DNA from: Desulfocorpusculum sp964414345
GTDB taxonomy: Bacteria; Desulfobacterota; Desulfocorpusculales; Desulfocorpusculum
DNA: 64,000 nt
Assembly: GCA_964414345.1 (NCBI GenBank)
Contig: CAYPWF010000013.1
Coordinates: 4,358-68,357, forward strand
Direction: 5' to 3'
Within the stretch, counting starts at the first letter, position 1; each line of letters opens with the position of its first letter. Under the pieces are notes generated by a model that worked only from the letters and a program-made list of their open reading frames with translations, was not told the origin of the DNA and made no database searches. Both the position numbers and the translations under genes were made by a program. Below are positions 32,255-40,672 of the stretch, one piece after another.

Positions 32255-32923
32255 TCAAATCTCCTCTCCAGGCTCTGACCCGCCCTTATCAGGGCTTCCA
32301 ATCCAATGGATAAGACTTTCACCTCTCTGTGCTGCCCTTTCCTCTTGCATCGGCAAGACCAGAGGCCCTCCGTCATAAACCAGCACTCCCGCCTCCAACC
32401 TGGCCATGGGGGAGAGTTTGTGGATTAATGGGTCGGCCTTGGATCGAATGTGTTTCACCCTGACCCCGCGGACTGTGAGGTAGTCGGCCAGAAGCCCCCT
32501 GTGGCAGTGAAAGGGGTCCACCTCGGCGCACATGACCGCTGTGTTGACAAGCAGTGCATCTTCCTCAAGACGCAGGACAGCCCTTAGGAACTCCTCTTTG
32601 GCCATGTGGTCCGCATACCCCCTCATACCGGGATTTCTCAGGGCCGTATTGCGCGAGCCCTCCATGGGCTCCCGGAAGCCTCCCAAGGCCCTCCCCTCCC
32701 AACGATAGACTATTCCGGCCTCTGCCAAGCCCACCTCCAGCCGTTCCCGTGAGAAATGGGGACTCTTTCTGGAAGCCGGATAGGCCCTCACGTCCACCAC
32801 CTTGCCTATCCCATGCAAACCAAGCAACTCCAAGAAGGATTCCCAGCTCCTTTTACCATGCCCTATGGTGAAAATTTCCTTGGCCGGGCGCTTATGGAAA
32901 CTGGAGTAGCCGCCTTCTGCCAT
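32255..32923 (-). CDS. DUF488 family protein
   Basis: The 222-residue protein matches DUF488: FTIGHGKRSWESFLELL near residue 18, VVDVRAYPASRKSPHF near 42, and CAEVDPFHCHRGLLADYL near 132, whose Cys and His are conserved. The family is cytoplasmic and of unknown activity. The extra C-terminal 40 residues are acidic. The start ATG overlaps the stop of the DsbA-like gene (TAATG), showing translational coupling. Function is not assigned. Confidence 0.88.
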   Translation of the reverse strand: MAEGGYSSFHKRPAKEIFTIGHGKRSWESFLELLGLHGIGKVVDVRAYPASRKSPHFSRERLEVGLAEAGIVYRWEGRALGGFREPMEGSRNTALRNPGMRGYADHMAKEEFLRAVLRLEEDALLVNTAVMCAEVDPFHCHRGLLADYLTVRGVRVKHIRSKADPLIHKLSPMARLEAGVLVYDGGPLVLPMQEERAAQRGESLIHWIGSPDKGGSEPGEEI

Positions 32924-33516
32924 TACCTGGGCCTCTTGAGTTCGTAAAAGTACTCATGACGGGCCAAACCAGCCACATGGTCCCAAAGATCCCCGGCCTC
33001 CTCCCCTTTTGGGACCCTGGAGATCACAGGACCATAATATGGCACCCTGGAGGGCCCCAAGAAAATCGTGGGGACCCCGAAGGCCCCTGTAGAGCAGAGC
33101 TCCCCGTACATTCGCCAGAGCTCCCTGTCCAGCTCCTTGTCTTGGAAAGCCTCTCTAAGCCATTGCCCTGGCAGGCCAGCCTTTGCCAAAGCCCTCCTCA
33201 AGACCTCTTCTTCATCGAGGGGTTCCCCCCTCTCATGCACAGCCTCCCCCAAGGCCCAGTAAAGCTGCTCCAGCTTCAAATCCCCGGCGCGCCCTTGAGT
33301 CATGCCAAGAAGCCTCATGGCCGCCCGATTGCTCTTGAATCTTTTCATCATGGGATGCTGGGGTTGATCGCGGTTCAGATACTCCAGGGAAAGAATAGCC
33401 CATTTCACCTCAACCGACCTTACGGATCGAACCTCCCCAAGCCACTGGGCAACCCTCCAGCTCCAAGGACACAGGGGATCCACAGCCGCCTGTATGGAGG
33501 TTACCAGAGCCCCCAT
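32923..33516 (-). CDS. DsbA-family thioredoxin-fold protein with CPWS active site
   Basis: The 197-residue protein has a thioredoxin fold with an all-helical insertion. The active-site motif is CPWS at 16-19, so the second Cys is lost, and the cis-proline loop is GAFGVPTIFLG. This resembles the cytoplasmic FrnE/Rv2466c branch of the DsbA family. There is no signal peptide. A single Cys suits glutathione- or other thiol-dependent reduction rather than dithiol exchange. GGAGGAGGG lies ahead of the ATG. It leads the run DsbA-like - DUF488 - phoA - rlmJ - fumC. Confidence 0.82.
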   Translation of the reverse strand: MGALVTSIQAAVDPLCPWSWRVAQWLGEVRSVRSVEVKWAILSLEYLNRDQPQHPMMKRFKSNRAAMRLLGMTQGRAGDLKLEQLYWALGEAVHERGEPLDEEEVLRRALAKAGLPGQWLREAFQDKELDRELWRMYGELCSTGAFGVPTIFLGPSRVPYYGPVISRVPKGEEAGDLWDHVAGLARHEYFYELKRPR

Positions 33517-33579
33517 AGCTGCCCTCCTCCAGCTAGGATTATTCTTCTGGAATATACTACGGTGCCTGCCAACTGAATC

Positions 33580-34722
33580 TCACAATCCCATCACCCTTGC
33601 GGCTATTGTCTTCATTATCTCATTGGTGCCGGCAAAGATGGACATGACACGGGCATCTCGCCAGGCCCTTGCAATGGGATATTCTTCGCAATAACCGTAA
33701 CCCCCGAAGAGCTGAAGACAGCGATCCGCCACCCTCATGACCATGTCCGTGGTCCAGTACTTGGCCATGGAGACCTCCAGCACCACGTTTCTGCCTTCCA
33801 TGTGATCCGCTATGAGCTTGTCCAGGAAGGTGCGGCCCAACTTCACCTCAGTGGCCATCTCCACCAGCTTGAACTGGTTGTGTTGGAACTTGGATATGGG
33901 CCTGCCAAAGGCATACCGCTGCTGGCAATACTGAATGGTCAGGGGCAGGATGTGCTCGGCCAGGGCCACAGCCCCTATGGCCACCATGAGCCTCTCCTGC
34001 TGAAGCTTCTCCATGAGCATCTTGAAGCCCTGCCCTTTCTCCCCTAGCCTCTGAGTCTTGGGGATGCGGCAGTCATTGAAAAAGAGCTCGGCTGTGTCCT
34101 GGCTGTGCCAGCCTATTTTTTTAATCTTCTTGCCTTTCTCGAAGCCAGGAGTGTTTTCTTCCACCAGGTAAAGATCTATAGCCCTGTGGGGTTCCTCCAC
34201 CTTGGGGTCCCTGGCTGCCAAGACCAGAAGCCCGCAGTTGAGCCCGTTGCTGATAAAGGTCTTCTGGCCGTTTATGACCACCCAGTCCCCCTCCTCCACT
34301 GCAGTGGTGCGCATGGCGGCCAGATCGCTTCCTGTGTTGGGCTCTGTCATGGCTACGGCAGTTATGGTGTCTCCGGAGACACATCCGGGCAGATATTTTT
34401 GTCTGATCTCTTCGGAGCCGTACGAGTATATGTAGGGGACCACTATGTCGCTGTGAAGCGGGGCGGCCAATCCCGAGAAATTGGCTTTGGGAAGCTCTTC
34501 GGCCACAATTACCGAGTATAAGAAATCGGCTCCCATGCCCCCATACTCTTCGGGAACCCACATGCACAGAAATCCTTGCTCCCCCATCTTTTTCCAGACA
34601 GACCTGGGCACTACGCCCTGCTCCTCCCATTCCTCCACATTGGGGACTACCTCCTTCTGGAGGAATTTCCTAAAGGCCTCCCTGAATATCCTATGTTCCT
34701 GCGAATAATTGAGTATTTCCAT
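33580..34722 (-). CDS. acyl-CoA dehydrogenase
   Basis: This 380-residue FAD enzyme introduces the alpha-beta double bond in an acyl-CoA. The family blocks AMTEPNTGSDLAAMRTTA and FGRPISKFQHNQFKL are present. The C-terminal loop reads FAGTNEIMK, so the position of the MCAD catalytic Glu is Ala. Glu243 in QQERLMV matches the alternative catalytic Glu of the long-chain and isovaleryl types. It follows an SDR gene by 33 bp on the same strand, so the pair probably serves one acyl-CoA pathway. No electron-transfer flavoprotein genes are in the window. Confidence 0.93.
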   Translation of the reverse strand: MEILNYSQEHRIFREAFRKFLQKEVVPNVEEWEEQGVVPRSVWKKMGEQGFLCMWVPEEYGGMGADFLYSVIVAEELPKANFSGLAAPLHSDIVVPYIYSYGSEEIRQKYLPGCVSGDTITAVAMTEPNTGSDLAAMRTTAVEEGDWVVINGQKTFISNGLNCGLLVLAARDPKVEEPHRAIDLYLVEENTPGFEKGKKIKKIGWHSQDTAELFFNDCRIPKTQRLGEKGQGFKMLMEKLQQERLMVAIGAVALAEHILPLTIQYCQQRYAFGRPISKFQHNQFKLVEMATEVKLGRTFLDKLIADHMEGRNVVLEVSMAKYWTTDMVMRVADRCLQLFGGYGYCEEYPIARAWRDARVMSIFAGTNEIMKTIAARVMGL

Positions 34723-34755
34723 GGCTGCCGGCTCCTGTTCTGCGTGCCTCAGATC

Positions 34756-35721
34756 TCACTTGCCTCTTTGAGCGTTTGCCAGCGCCCTGATCATGGGCTC
34801 CATGGAGGATGCGGCATTGGGGAATTCCCTTGCCCCCTCCATGGAATTGATGGCTTCCCAATGCTGGGATACCTCTTCGGCCGAAGGCGGCCTGAGCCCT
34901 TCCCCCAGGAGAATGCCCTCTCCTGTGAGGAGGGCCACACGGTTGAAATAGCCCGCCCCGGCATTGTAGATCCTCCCGGTTTCCTTGCACTTCTCAGAGC
35001 AGAGATAGACTATCAAAGGGGCCACGAACTCTGGATTCAACCTTTGAAAGAGCTCAGCAGGCAGCACGTCCTGAGTGAGGCGTGTTGCAGCCATTGGGGC
35101 CACCGCGTTGACCAGCACGTTGTACTTGGCTCCCTCCAGCTTCAGGGCGTTCATGAAGCCTACCAAAGCCATCTTGGCGGCTGCGTAGTTGGCCTGCCCG
35201 AAGTTGCCGTAGAGCCCTGCCGAGGAAGTGGTCATGATTATGCGGCCGTAGCCTTGCTCCCTCATTTGTGCAAAGGCCGGGCGGGTCACATTGTAGGCTC
35301 CATTGAGGTGAACCTCCAAGACCGCTGCCCAGCCATCCGGCTCCATGTTCACCAGGGTCTTGTCCCTAAGGATGCCGGCGTTGTTGATTAGGATGTCCAC
35401 CTTCCCGAAGGCCCCCAAGGCCTTCTGCACTATGGCCTCACCTCCCTGGGGTGTGCTCACCGTGTCGTAGCTGGCCAAGGCCTCACCACCCAGTGCCCTT
35501 ATCTCCTCCACTACCTTGTCTGCAGGGGCCTGTGAGCCCGGGCCTGAACCATCCCGGGCTCCTCCCAGATCATTCACCACCAGCTTGGCTCCCCGTTTTG
35601 CCAGCTCCAGGGCGTAAACCCGCCCCAGGCCTCCTCCTGCCCCGGTGACAACGGCCACCCTCCCATCGAATCTGATCACGCCCAAATCTTGGGCACCTAT
35701 CTTGGCAAATTCAGCATCCAT
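34756..35721 (-). CDS. short-chain dehydrogenase, hydroxyacyl-CoA dehydrogenase type
   Basis: The 321-residue protein is a Rossmann SDR with TGAGGGLG (nucleotide binding), NNAG, and the catalytic Tyr-x3-Lys in ANYAAAKMA. VVNDLGGARDGSG after the second strand and the extra C-terminal 60 residues resemble the (3R)-hydroxyacyl-CoA dehydrogenase part of peroxisomal multifunctional proteins. The pairing with an acyl-CoA dehydrogenase supports a beta-oxidation-type role. GGAGGG lies about 10 nt ahead of the ATG. The 233 bp upstream hold no gene. Confidence 0.88.
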   Translation of the reverse strand: MDAEFAKIGAQDLGVIRFDGRVAVVTGAGGGLGRVYALELAKRGAKLVVNDLGGARDGSGPGSQAPADKVVEEIRALGGEALASYDTVSTPQGGEAIVQKALGAFGKVDILINNAGILRDKTLVNMEPDGWAAVLEVHLNGAYNVTRPAFAQMREQGYGRIIMTTSSAGLYGNFGQANYAAAKMALVGFMNALKLEGAKYNVLVNAVAPMAATRLTQDVLPAELFQRLNPEFVAPLIVYLCSEKCKETGRIYNAGAGYFNRVALLTGEGILLGEGLRPPSAEEVSQHWEAINSMEGAREFPNAASSMEPMIRALANAQRGK

Positions 35722-35954
35722 GTGTTATCAGCCCTCCAGCGACGCGCCAGTAAGCGTGGGGTCATCCTCTCCAGCTATCATCACCCTTTATCAGCGCATT
35801 GCTGATTCTCTTTTCTTTACAACAAGGACTATGACCGAGAATTGGGCGGGCTGAAGCCCCAGGCAACTTCCATGGAAAACACATTGAACTGATGACAGAG
35901 GGACCACGCTCCCACGTTGTACCCAGGCGATTGCCTGCCCTCTCTTTTTCAAGC

Positions 35955-36857
35955 TCATGTCTTGGAGGCGGCACTTTTCTCCTGCAGTCTTCGGATTGCC
36001 AGGGCTAGGCTTCTTTGCATGCGCTTGGTGGCCTCTATCAGCACTCCGATCTCGTCTTTTCTGGAGATCTCTATCTTAGTCCCCAGCTTCCCCTTGCTGA
36101 TCTCCTCGGCCACCCCTGCCAAATACAGAATGGGCCTCGTTATTGTTCGTGCCAGGGCAAAACTGGCCACAACCACTGCCAGGGCGGTCAGCCCTATGAG
36201 CAAGTAGAACAGGGTCAGTTTTTCTTGTATGAGGCCAGATACCTTCTGCTCGAGGTCCAACACGGGCTTGGAGAATTCGTCCAGATAAGTGGTGGCCGCT
36301 ACTCCCATGAGCACGTTATCTGCGGTTCGGTTCTTCAGCGTGGTTATAAACATGTACTTCTTTCGGATCTTACCGTCTGGCTCGGTCCAGTCATAGTATC
36401 CAGAGGAGTCCTTCCCACCTAGGCTCGCCTCCATGATCTTCCAGAACTCGGGGAGCTTGGAAGCCAATTGGTGAAGGTCCGTATTGACGATCTTTGGGTT
36501 CTTGTGAAACAGGTTGACGGCCGTCTGGGCGTCTTGGACAGCTGTGTATCCTGTCTTTCCAACCGGCTGCACCGCGAGGGCCTGGAAGGCCGGAGTTGCC
36601 TGGAGCTCCTTTGCCGTCTTCTGGGGATTGGCGGCCAGGTAAACATCAAGCTGCGAGGCAACGTCTCTTGCCTTCCCCTCTATCACATGGGCTCCAAGCT
36701 CCTCCAAGCTCCTTTTCCCCTCCGCAAGGACCAAATCACCTATTCCGGTCATGTCCAGGTATGCAAAGACCACAATTGCTGCCAAAGGGATCAAGGATAC
36801 ACACAAAGCGAATACCAAGACTCTCGGGAAAATCCCAAACCTTACTTTCTCGGCCAT
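35955..36857 (-). CDS. Cache-like sensor membrane protein ending in a HAMP domain, no output domain
   Basis: The 300-residue protein has a membrane segment at about 10-33, a periplasmic sensory region (about 35-212) of Cache type, a second membrane segment (about 214-238) and a HAMP domain (about 239-292). The Cache region includes VGKTGYTAVQDAQTAV, where Cache domains usually read GxxGYxF, and MFITTLKNRT. The protein stops just after HAMP, with no kinase, cyclase or methyl-accepting domain. It is the last of four genes read together from 38935, 17 bp after the previous gene, with GGGAGGGTGA ahead of the ATG. It probably passes a periplasmic signal to the cytoplasmic PATAN/roadblock proteins of the same operon. 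Confidence 0.85.
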   Translation of the reverse strand: MAEKVRFGIFPRVLVFALCVSLIPLAAIVVFAYLDMTGIGDLVLAEGKRSLEELGAHVIEGKARDVASQLDVYLAANPQKTAKELQATPAFQALAVQPVGKTGYTAVQDAQTAVNLFHKNPKIVNTDLHQLASKLPEFWKIMEASLGGKDSSGYYDWTEPDGKIRKKYMFITTLKNRTADNVLMGVAATTYLDEFSKPVLDLEQKVSGLIQEKLTLFYLLIGLTALAVVVASFALARTITRPILYLAGVAEEISKGKLGTKIEISRKDEIGVLIEATKRMQRSLALAIRRLQEKSAASKT

Positions 36858-36874
36858 AGGTCACCCTCCCAGAC

Positions 36875-37675
36875 TCAACTCTCTTTCTTGCCTGCCAGAA
36901 TCTCTTGGATCACCCCCAACATGGACCTCTGAAACTCAATCCTGGCTGGCTCCTCCTCGATAAGTTCCCCCATCCTCTCAACCAGAACTGGGAGATCCTC
37001 TCTAGTCAGGTAATCAAGGCTCTTGCCCATCTCCCCCAACACGTCTTGAATTAGGACTTGAGCTATAGGGCCTATTTGGGTGGCCAGGAGCTCTTCCATC
37101 TCGCCCAGAAATCTCTTCGTCACAGTGGGATCCAGAGGCTTCTGAGCGGAGAGCATCTTTATGATTCCACGGTTTGCCAAATAAGCCAGGATCCTGCTCA
37201 CTGAGAACTCATTGGCCTTGAGGGAAACACATATGTCCTTGACGGAGTTGCGGCCGTTAACCAATGCTACGACTTTCCAAAGCTTTCCATTGACCGTGAC
37301 CCTTCCATCCTGAGCTTCAGGGGAGAGGGCAAAAACCGCCTCAGGACCTGGGACAACGGTCCTGATCTTGCGAAACTCCTGGTCTCTTTGTTCCAACAAG
37401 GACAACAACTGTTGGGTCTCATCCTCCACATCTACTACCAAGCTCTCCACGTTCTCGTAAAACCTAAGGGAAATACTCATCCAATTGCTTAGGAACTCCA
37501 GGGCTTCCCTTCCCCTGAACCTTCCCACCTGGCAGTGGACTATGCGGCCATCGCTAAGCCCGATGACCCCCTCTCGCCCGGGCCAATGGCTTACCTGAAG
37601 CCTTCCGGAGCGGCCTTCGGCCACAAGCTTGCTTAGGGTTTCATAGAGACTGTGCAGCCCAGGTTGCACTCCCAT
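36875..37675 (-). CDS. PATAN/DUF4388-like protein with helical C-terminal domain
   Basis: The 266-residue cytoplasmic protein starts with a DUF4388/PATAN-like domain (about 1-95), visible in GRSGRLQVSHW, VIGLSDGRIVHCQVG and the Gly-x-x-Ala repeat. The middle part (about 115-185) looks like a winged helix: VVALVNGRNSVKDICVSL, then ILAYLANRGIIKML. The C-terminal 75 residues (EELLATQIGPIAQVLIQDVL) resemble the helical domain found at the ends of some serine/threonine kinases (DUF8082-like). Such proteins serve as adaptors in bacterial signalling. It lies 28 bp after the roadblock gene. Domain calls are by eye. Confidence 0.75.
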   Translation of the reverse strand: MGVQPGLHSLYETLSKLVAEGRSGRLQVSHWPGREGVIGLSDGRIVHCQVGRFRGREALEFLSNWMSISLRFYENVESLVVDVEDETQQLLSLLEQRDQEFRKIRTVVPGPEAVFALSPEAQDGRVTVNGKLWKVVALVNGRNSVKDICVSLKANEFSVSRILAYLANRGIIKMLSAQKPLDPTVTKRFLGEMEELLATQIGPIAQVLIQDVLGEMGKSLDYLTREDLPVLVERMGELIEEEPARIEFQRSMLGVIQEILAGKKES

Positions 37676-37703
37676 CAGATTGAGCCCCCTTTAAGCTGTT
37701 TCT

Positions 37704-38165
37704 TCAATGAGTTGGCCTTCTGAATAGTTTGGACAAGATGCCTCCCTCGGAACCCTTGCCAGCCGAGCTTGGAAAAACCTTGTGGATTCCCAAAGCTCGC
37801 CAACCGTGCTCCTTCACATCCAGCGAGACCCTAAGCAGGGAGAGGCTGGTAGCAGGTTCTGCCACCAAGAAGATGTTTCGATATAAAGCTTCCCCCAGAT
37901 GGCTGGAGCCATCCGAGAGGGTTCTGTTTTCCCCGATCCTTCTCCATATGACCAGAGAATTGGGGTAGAAAAGAGCCATCTCTTTTAGTTCAGGCCAGCT
38001 CAGGCAGGGATGTCCGCTCAAGGTCTGAAGGAACTCGATCCAGGGGGTGTTCTCCATCGCCTTCGGTATAGAACTCAAGAGGCTTCCATCCGGAGCGAAA
38101 ACACACACCATCCTGACCCCGTCGGTTGCGGCAAGCTCTGCAAGGGGAGATTCCTGTGCGGCCAT
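37704..38165 (-). CDS. roadblock/LC7-like small signalling protein
   Basis: The 153-residue protein fits the roadblock/LC7 pattern: an initial helix (LAELAATDGVRMVCVFAPDGSLL), central strands (LVIWRRIGENRTL), and a closing strand-helix (IFLVAEPATSLSLLRVSLDV). Roadblock proteins regulate small Ras-like GTPases such as MglA, but no GTPase gene is in the window. The ATG at 38165 is preceded by AAAGGGTGA, which also contains the stop of the upstream gene. The C-terminal 30 residues are a low-complexity basic tail. Confidence 0.72.
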   Translation of the reverse strand: MAAQESPLAELAATDGVRMVCVFAPDGSLLSSIPKAMENTPWIEFLQTLSGHPCLSWPELKEMALFYPNSLVIWRRIGENRTLSDGSSHLGEALYRNIFLVAEPATSLSLLRVSLDVKEHGWRALGIHKVFPSSAGKGSEGGILSKLFRRPTH

Positions 38166-38170
38166 AAGTG

Positions 38171-38935
38171 TCACCCTTTTTCCCAGAGACGAACTATTTC
38201 CCTGTGGATTCCGGCAAGATCAGTTCCTTTCTCCAACTCCACAGCCACCACAAAATCCCCCAGCCGAACCAGAAGCCAGCTCCTGGCTTCAAGGACCATG
38301 CAGAGCATCAAGGGCTCTCCTCCTGCATCAGGGGGGCTCATCTTGCATGAGCTCTCCAGCACCTCCCACATGATCCTGAACCAGTGCAAGAGCTTTGGCA
38401 CTGGCTGCGCAGGGCACAGAACTTGTCCGGCCTTGCCGATCAGGCAATTGCTTACCCCGGGCCGATCCAGCAGGACTCTATGGAAACTCCTTAACCTGAG
38501 CAGCTCTGAGGCCTGGGGTTGGCTCTTGCCTGGGGGTTGCTCTTGGACCTTCTCGGGAGCAGCCTCACGGTCCTCTATTCTAGCCATGGCCTGAATCAAT
38601 AGGGCGTGCCAAGGTACGTCTATGGTCTCCACGGGGGGCTGTCGTTCGGCTTCAAGAAGCACTTCTCCTTCCACCCATCCCAGGAGTTGCTCAAAGGCCT
38701 TGACTCCGGCGGTATCCTCCAGGTGGGCGTGAACTATTTCTCCATGCTTCAAGTAGATCTCCCCTGCCCTGGATCCGCACCGCAGCTCCACCTTACCGGT
38801 GAATCCGTTCATGGCCATCATCTGAATCAGGTTGGGCAATTCCAATCCTGCAAAAAGCCCCATGAACCCCTTTTTTGGAGACCCCGAGGCTTCGGATTTG
38901 ACGGAAACAGGGCCTTGATCCTTGGGACTTTTCAT
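38171..38935 (-). CDS. PATAN (DUF4388) protein with C-terminal roadblock-like region
   Basis: The 254-residue protein opens the operon. The PATAN domain (about 25-110) shows LELPNLIQMMAMNGFTGKV, GEIYLKHGEIVHAHLED and AFEQLLGWVEGEV. The second half (about 150-254) has the order and hydrophobic pattern of a roadblock domain (FHRVLLDRPGVSNCLIGKAG, WLLVRLGDFVVAVELE). I chose ATG 38935, ahead of which GAGGGT is seen; an in-frame start at 39046 would add 37 residues of no domain character. A promoter lies about 80 bp upstream. Confidence 0.78.
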   Translation of the reverse strand: MKSPKDQGPVSVKSEASGSPKKGFMGLFAGLELPNLIQMMAMNGFTGKVELRCGSRAGEIYLKHGEIVHAHLEDTAGVKAFEQLLGWVEGEVLLEAERQPPVETIDVPWHALLIQAMARIEDREAAPEKVQEQPPGKSQPQASELLRLRSFHRVLLDRPGVSNCLIGKAGQVLCPAQPVPKLLHWFRIMWEVLESSCKMSPPDAGGEPLMLCMVLEARSWLLVRLGDFVVAVELEKGTDLAGIHREIVRLWEKG

Positions 38936-39015
38936 GGGCACTACCCTCACAAGCCCTAATAAGGAAGAAGCCCAGCCTTTTCTTGCCTGCGCACCCATTC
39001 CGCGCACATCAGGGC

Positions 39016-39046
39016 ATACTAAGCCAAAAGCCCGACCCGTTGTCAA
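39016..39046 (-). promoter_or_regulatory. promoter of the PATAN/roadblock operon
   Basis: A perfect TTGACA (39046-39041) is followed after 19 nt by TAGTAT (39021-39016) on the minus strand; CTTAGT at 17 nt is an alternative -10. The operon start codon lies about 80 bp downstream. Confidence 0.5.
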
Positions 39047-39155
39047 GCTAAATTTGTTTCAATTTACCGGAGGATAAGCAGCCCTATGGACATTGACCCA
39101 AGAAAAATGGCAGGATCTCTGCTTAGCAGATTCACCAAAACAGGGAGGTAATGAG

Positions 39156-40088
39156 ATGGGAAAAATCATCATCACCGCAGCCATCACTGGTTCTGTTCAC
39201 ATACCAACCATGAGCCCTCATTTGCCGCTGAGCCCAGAACAGATAATCCAGGATGCCGTTAAGGCCTGGGAGGCCGGGGCGGCCATCGCCCACATACACG
39301 TGAGAGATCCCAAGGACGGCAAGCCCACCTCCGACCCCGAGCTCTTTTACCAGGTATGCAGGGGCATCAAGGAGAAATGTGATCTGATCTTGCTTCCCAC
39401 CACCGGCGGGGCCATCGGCCAGAGTTGGGAGGAGAAGTTGGTTCCCATCAGAAAGCTTCAGCCTGAGATGTGCTCTTTTGATCCCGCCCCATTCAACTTC
39501 GGGATCTTCCAGTTGGCCGGAAGGTTCAAGGAGTTCCGATTCGATTGGGAAAAGGGCTATTTGGAGCAGTGCAGGAGAATAACTTTTGCCCCCACCTTCG
39601 ATGATGATCTGAATTACGCCCGCACTTTCCTGGAATTGGATGTAAAGCCCGAATTCGAGATGTACGAGCTGGGCCATCTCAACTACGTCACCTGGCTGAT
39701 GGAGGAGGGTCTGGTCAAGAAACCTCCTCACCTGCAGTTCGTCTTCGGCCCCATGGTGGGCTGGATGCACCCTTCGGTAAAGCACCTCGTAATGATGTAT
39801 GAGGAGGCGGTTTCCCTATTGGGGGAGGGGAATTTCACCTGGTCGGTTGCAGGTGCGGGTCGCCACCAGATTCCTCTTGCAGCCACGGCCATGGCAATGG
39901 GGGCTCCCAACGTTAGGGTGGGACTTGAGGATTCCCTTTACGCTGGGAAGGGCAAGCTGGCAGCTTCCAGCGCAGAACAGGTGGCCATGGTAGCAAGAAT
40001 AGCCAAGGAAATGAGTCTGGAGCCGGCCACTCCTGATGAGGCCAGGCAGATTCTAGGGCTCAAGGGCTTGGATAAGGTGGCTTTCTGA
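39156..40088 (+). CDS. BKACE family enzyme (3-keto-5-aminohexanoate cleavage type)
   Basis: The 310-residue TIM-barrel enzyme belongs to the beta-keto acid cleavage enzymes. These condense a beta-keto acid with acetyl-CoA to give acetoacetate and a new CoA ester. The zinc-binding motif AHIHVRDPKDG (His46, His48) and the C-terminal GLEDSLYAGKGKLA are clear. GGGAGGT lies 6 nt ahead of the ATG. Kdd or kal lysine-fermentation genes are absent nearby, so the true beta-keto acid is unknown; the family covers many substrates. It is transcribed away from the PATAN operon and towards the C-GCAxxG-C-C gene. Confidence 0.92.
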   Translation: MGKIIITAAITGSVHIPTMSPHLPLSPEQIIQDAVKAWEAGAAIAHIHVRDPKDGKPTSDPELFYQVCRGIKEKCDLILLPTTGGAIGQSWEEKLVPIRKLQPEMCSFDPAPFNFGIFQLAGRFKEFRFDWEKGYLEQCRRITFAPTFDDDLNYARTFLELDVKPEFEMYELGHLNYVTWLMEEGLVKKPPHLQFVFGPMVGWMHPSVKHLVMMYEEAVSLLGEGNFTWSVAGAGRHQIPLAATAMAMGAPNVRVGLEDSLYAGKGKLAASSAEQVAMVARIAKEMSLEPATPDEARQILGLKGLDKVAF

Positions 40089-40105
40089 TATCCTGTGCAA
40101 TGCGA

Positions 40106-40131
40106 CCCGGGGGAGAACCTTTTCCCCCGGG
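40106..40131. terminator. hairpin between convergent genes
   Basis: CCCGGGGGA (40106-40114) and TCCCCCGGG (40123-40131) form a perfect 9-bp stem with an 8-nt loop in the 45-bp gap between the BKACE gene and the convergent C-GCAxxG-C-C gene. It can serve both strands, though no T tract follows. Confidence 0.6.
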
Positions 40132-40133
40132 AT

Positions 40134-40574
40134 TCATCTTACCTCCAGCCCTTCTGCTTGGAGCAACTCCAGGGCTATTCTTATTGCCCCCGCTATGATA
40201 GGGGGGCATATCTCAGTGGGCAGCTTTCCAGGTTCGGCTTCAAGAATGTCATCGCAATGGTTACCTGGATACTGGGAGACGAGCTCTTCCTGGAATCTCT
40301 CCTCCAGCTCTTGGATGAGCATGTACATCCTGCCCTGCTCTATCCTGCCTTGTGATGCTGATGCAATGAGACATGCAGCCGCGGTCAGGGTCCCGCAGGT
40401 GGCCCCCATGAGGCCTTGAGCGCCCACCAAGCCGCCCATGGAGAGGACCACTTCCGGCTTTTCTAGGCCCAGGTGACGCAACCCTACATCCATTACTATC
40501 TGGCTGCAGAGGTTGCCCCTCTTGGAGGACTCCTTCACCTCTTTTGAAAGTTCCTCATGGCTCGGAACAGGCAT
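40134..40574 (-). CDS. C-GCAxxG-C-C family redox protein
   Basis: The 146-residue protein has the spaced cysteines of this family: Cys23 (RGNLCSQ), then GLMGATCGTLTAAACLIA, then CDDIL and CPPII near the end. Families of this kind are found in anaerobes and are thought to bind a metal or cluster or to act as thiol redox proteins; no activity is established that I can name. There is no signal peptide. AGGAGGAG lies 3-5 nt ahead of the ATG. Confidence 0.8.
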   Translation of the reverse strand: MPVPSHEELSKEVKESSKRGNLCSQIVMDVGLRHLGLEKPEVVLSMGGLVGAQGLMGATCGTLTAAACLIASASQGRIEQGRMYMLIQELEERFQEELVSQYPGNHCDDILEAEPGKLPTEICPPIIAGAIRIALELLQAEGLEVR

Positions 40575-40672
40575 TAGCTCCTCCTACTTCTATAGTTGAT
40601 CACTGGGTGATGGCTTACCTGTTTTGGCGTTTTTGGATCATGAGGGTTTTTAACAGCCAGGGCAGGCCTGTG

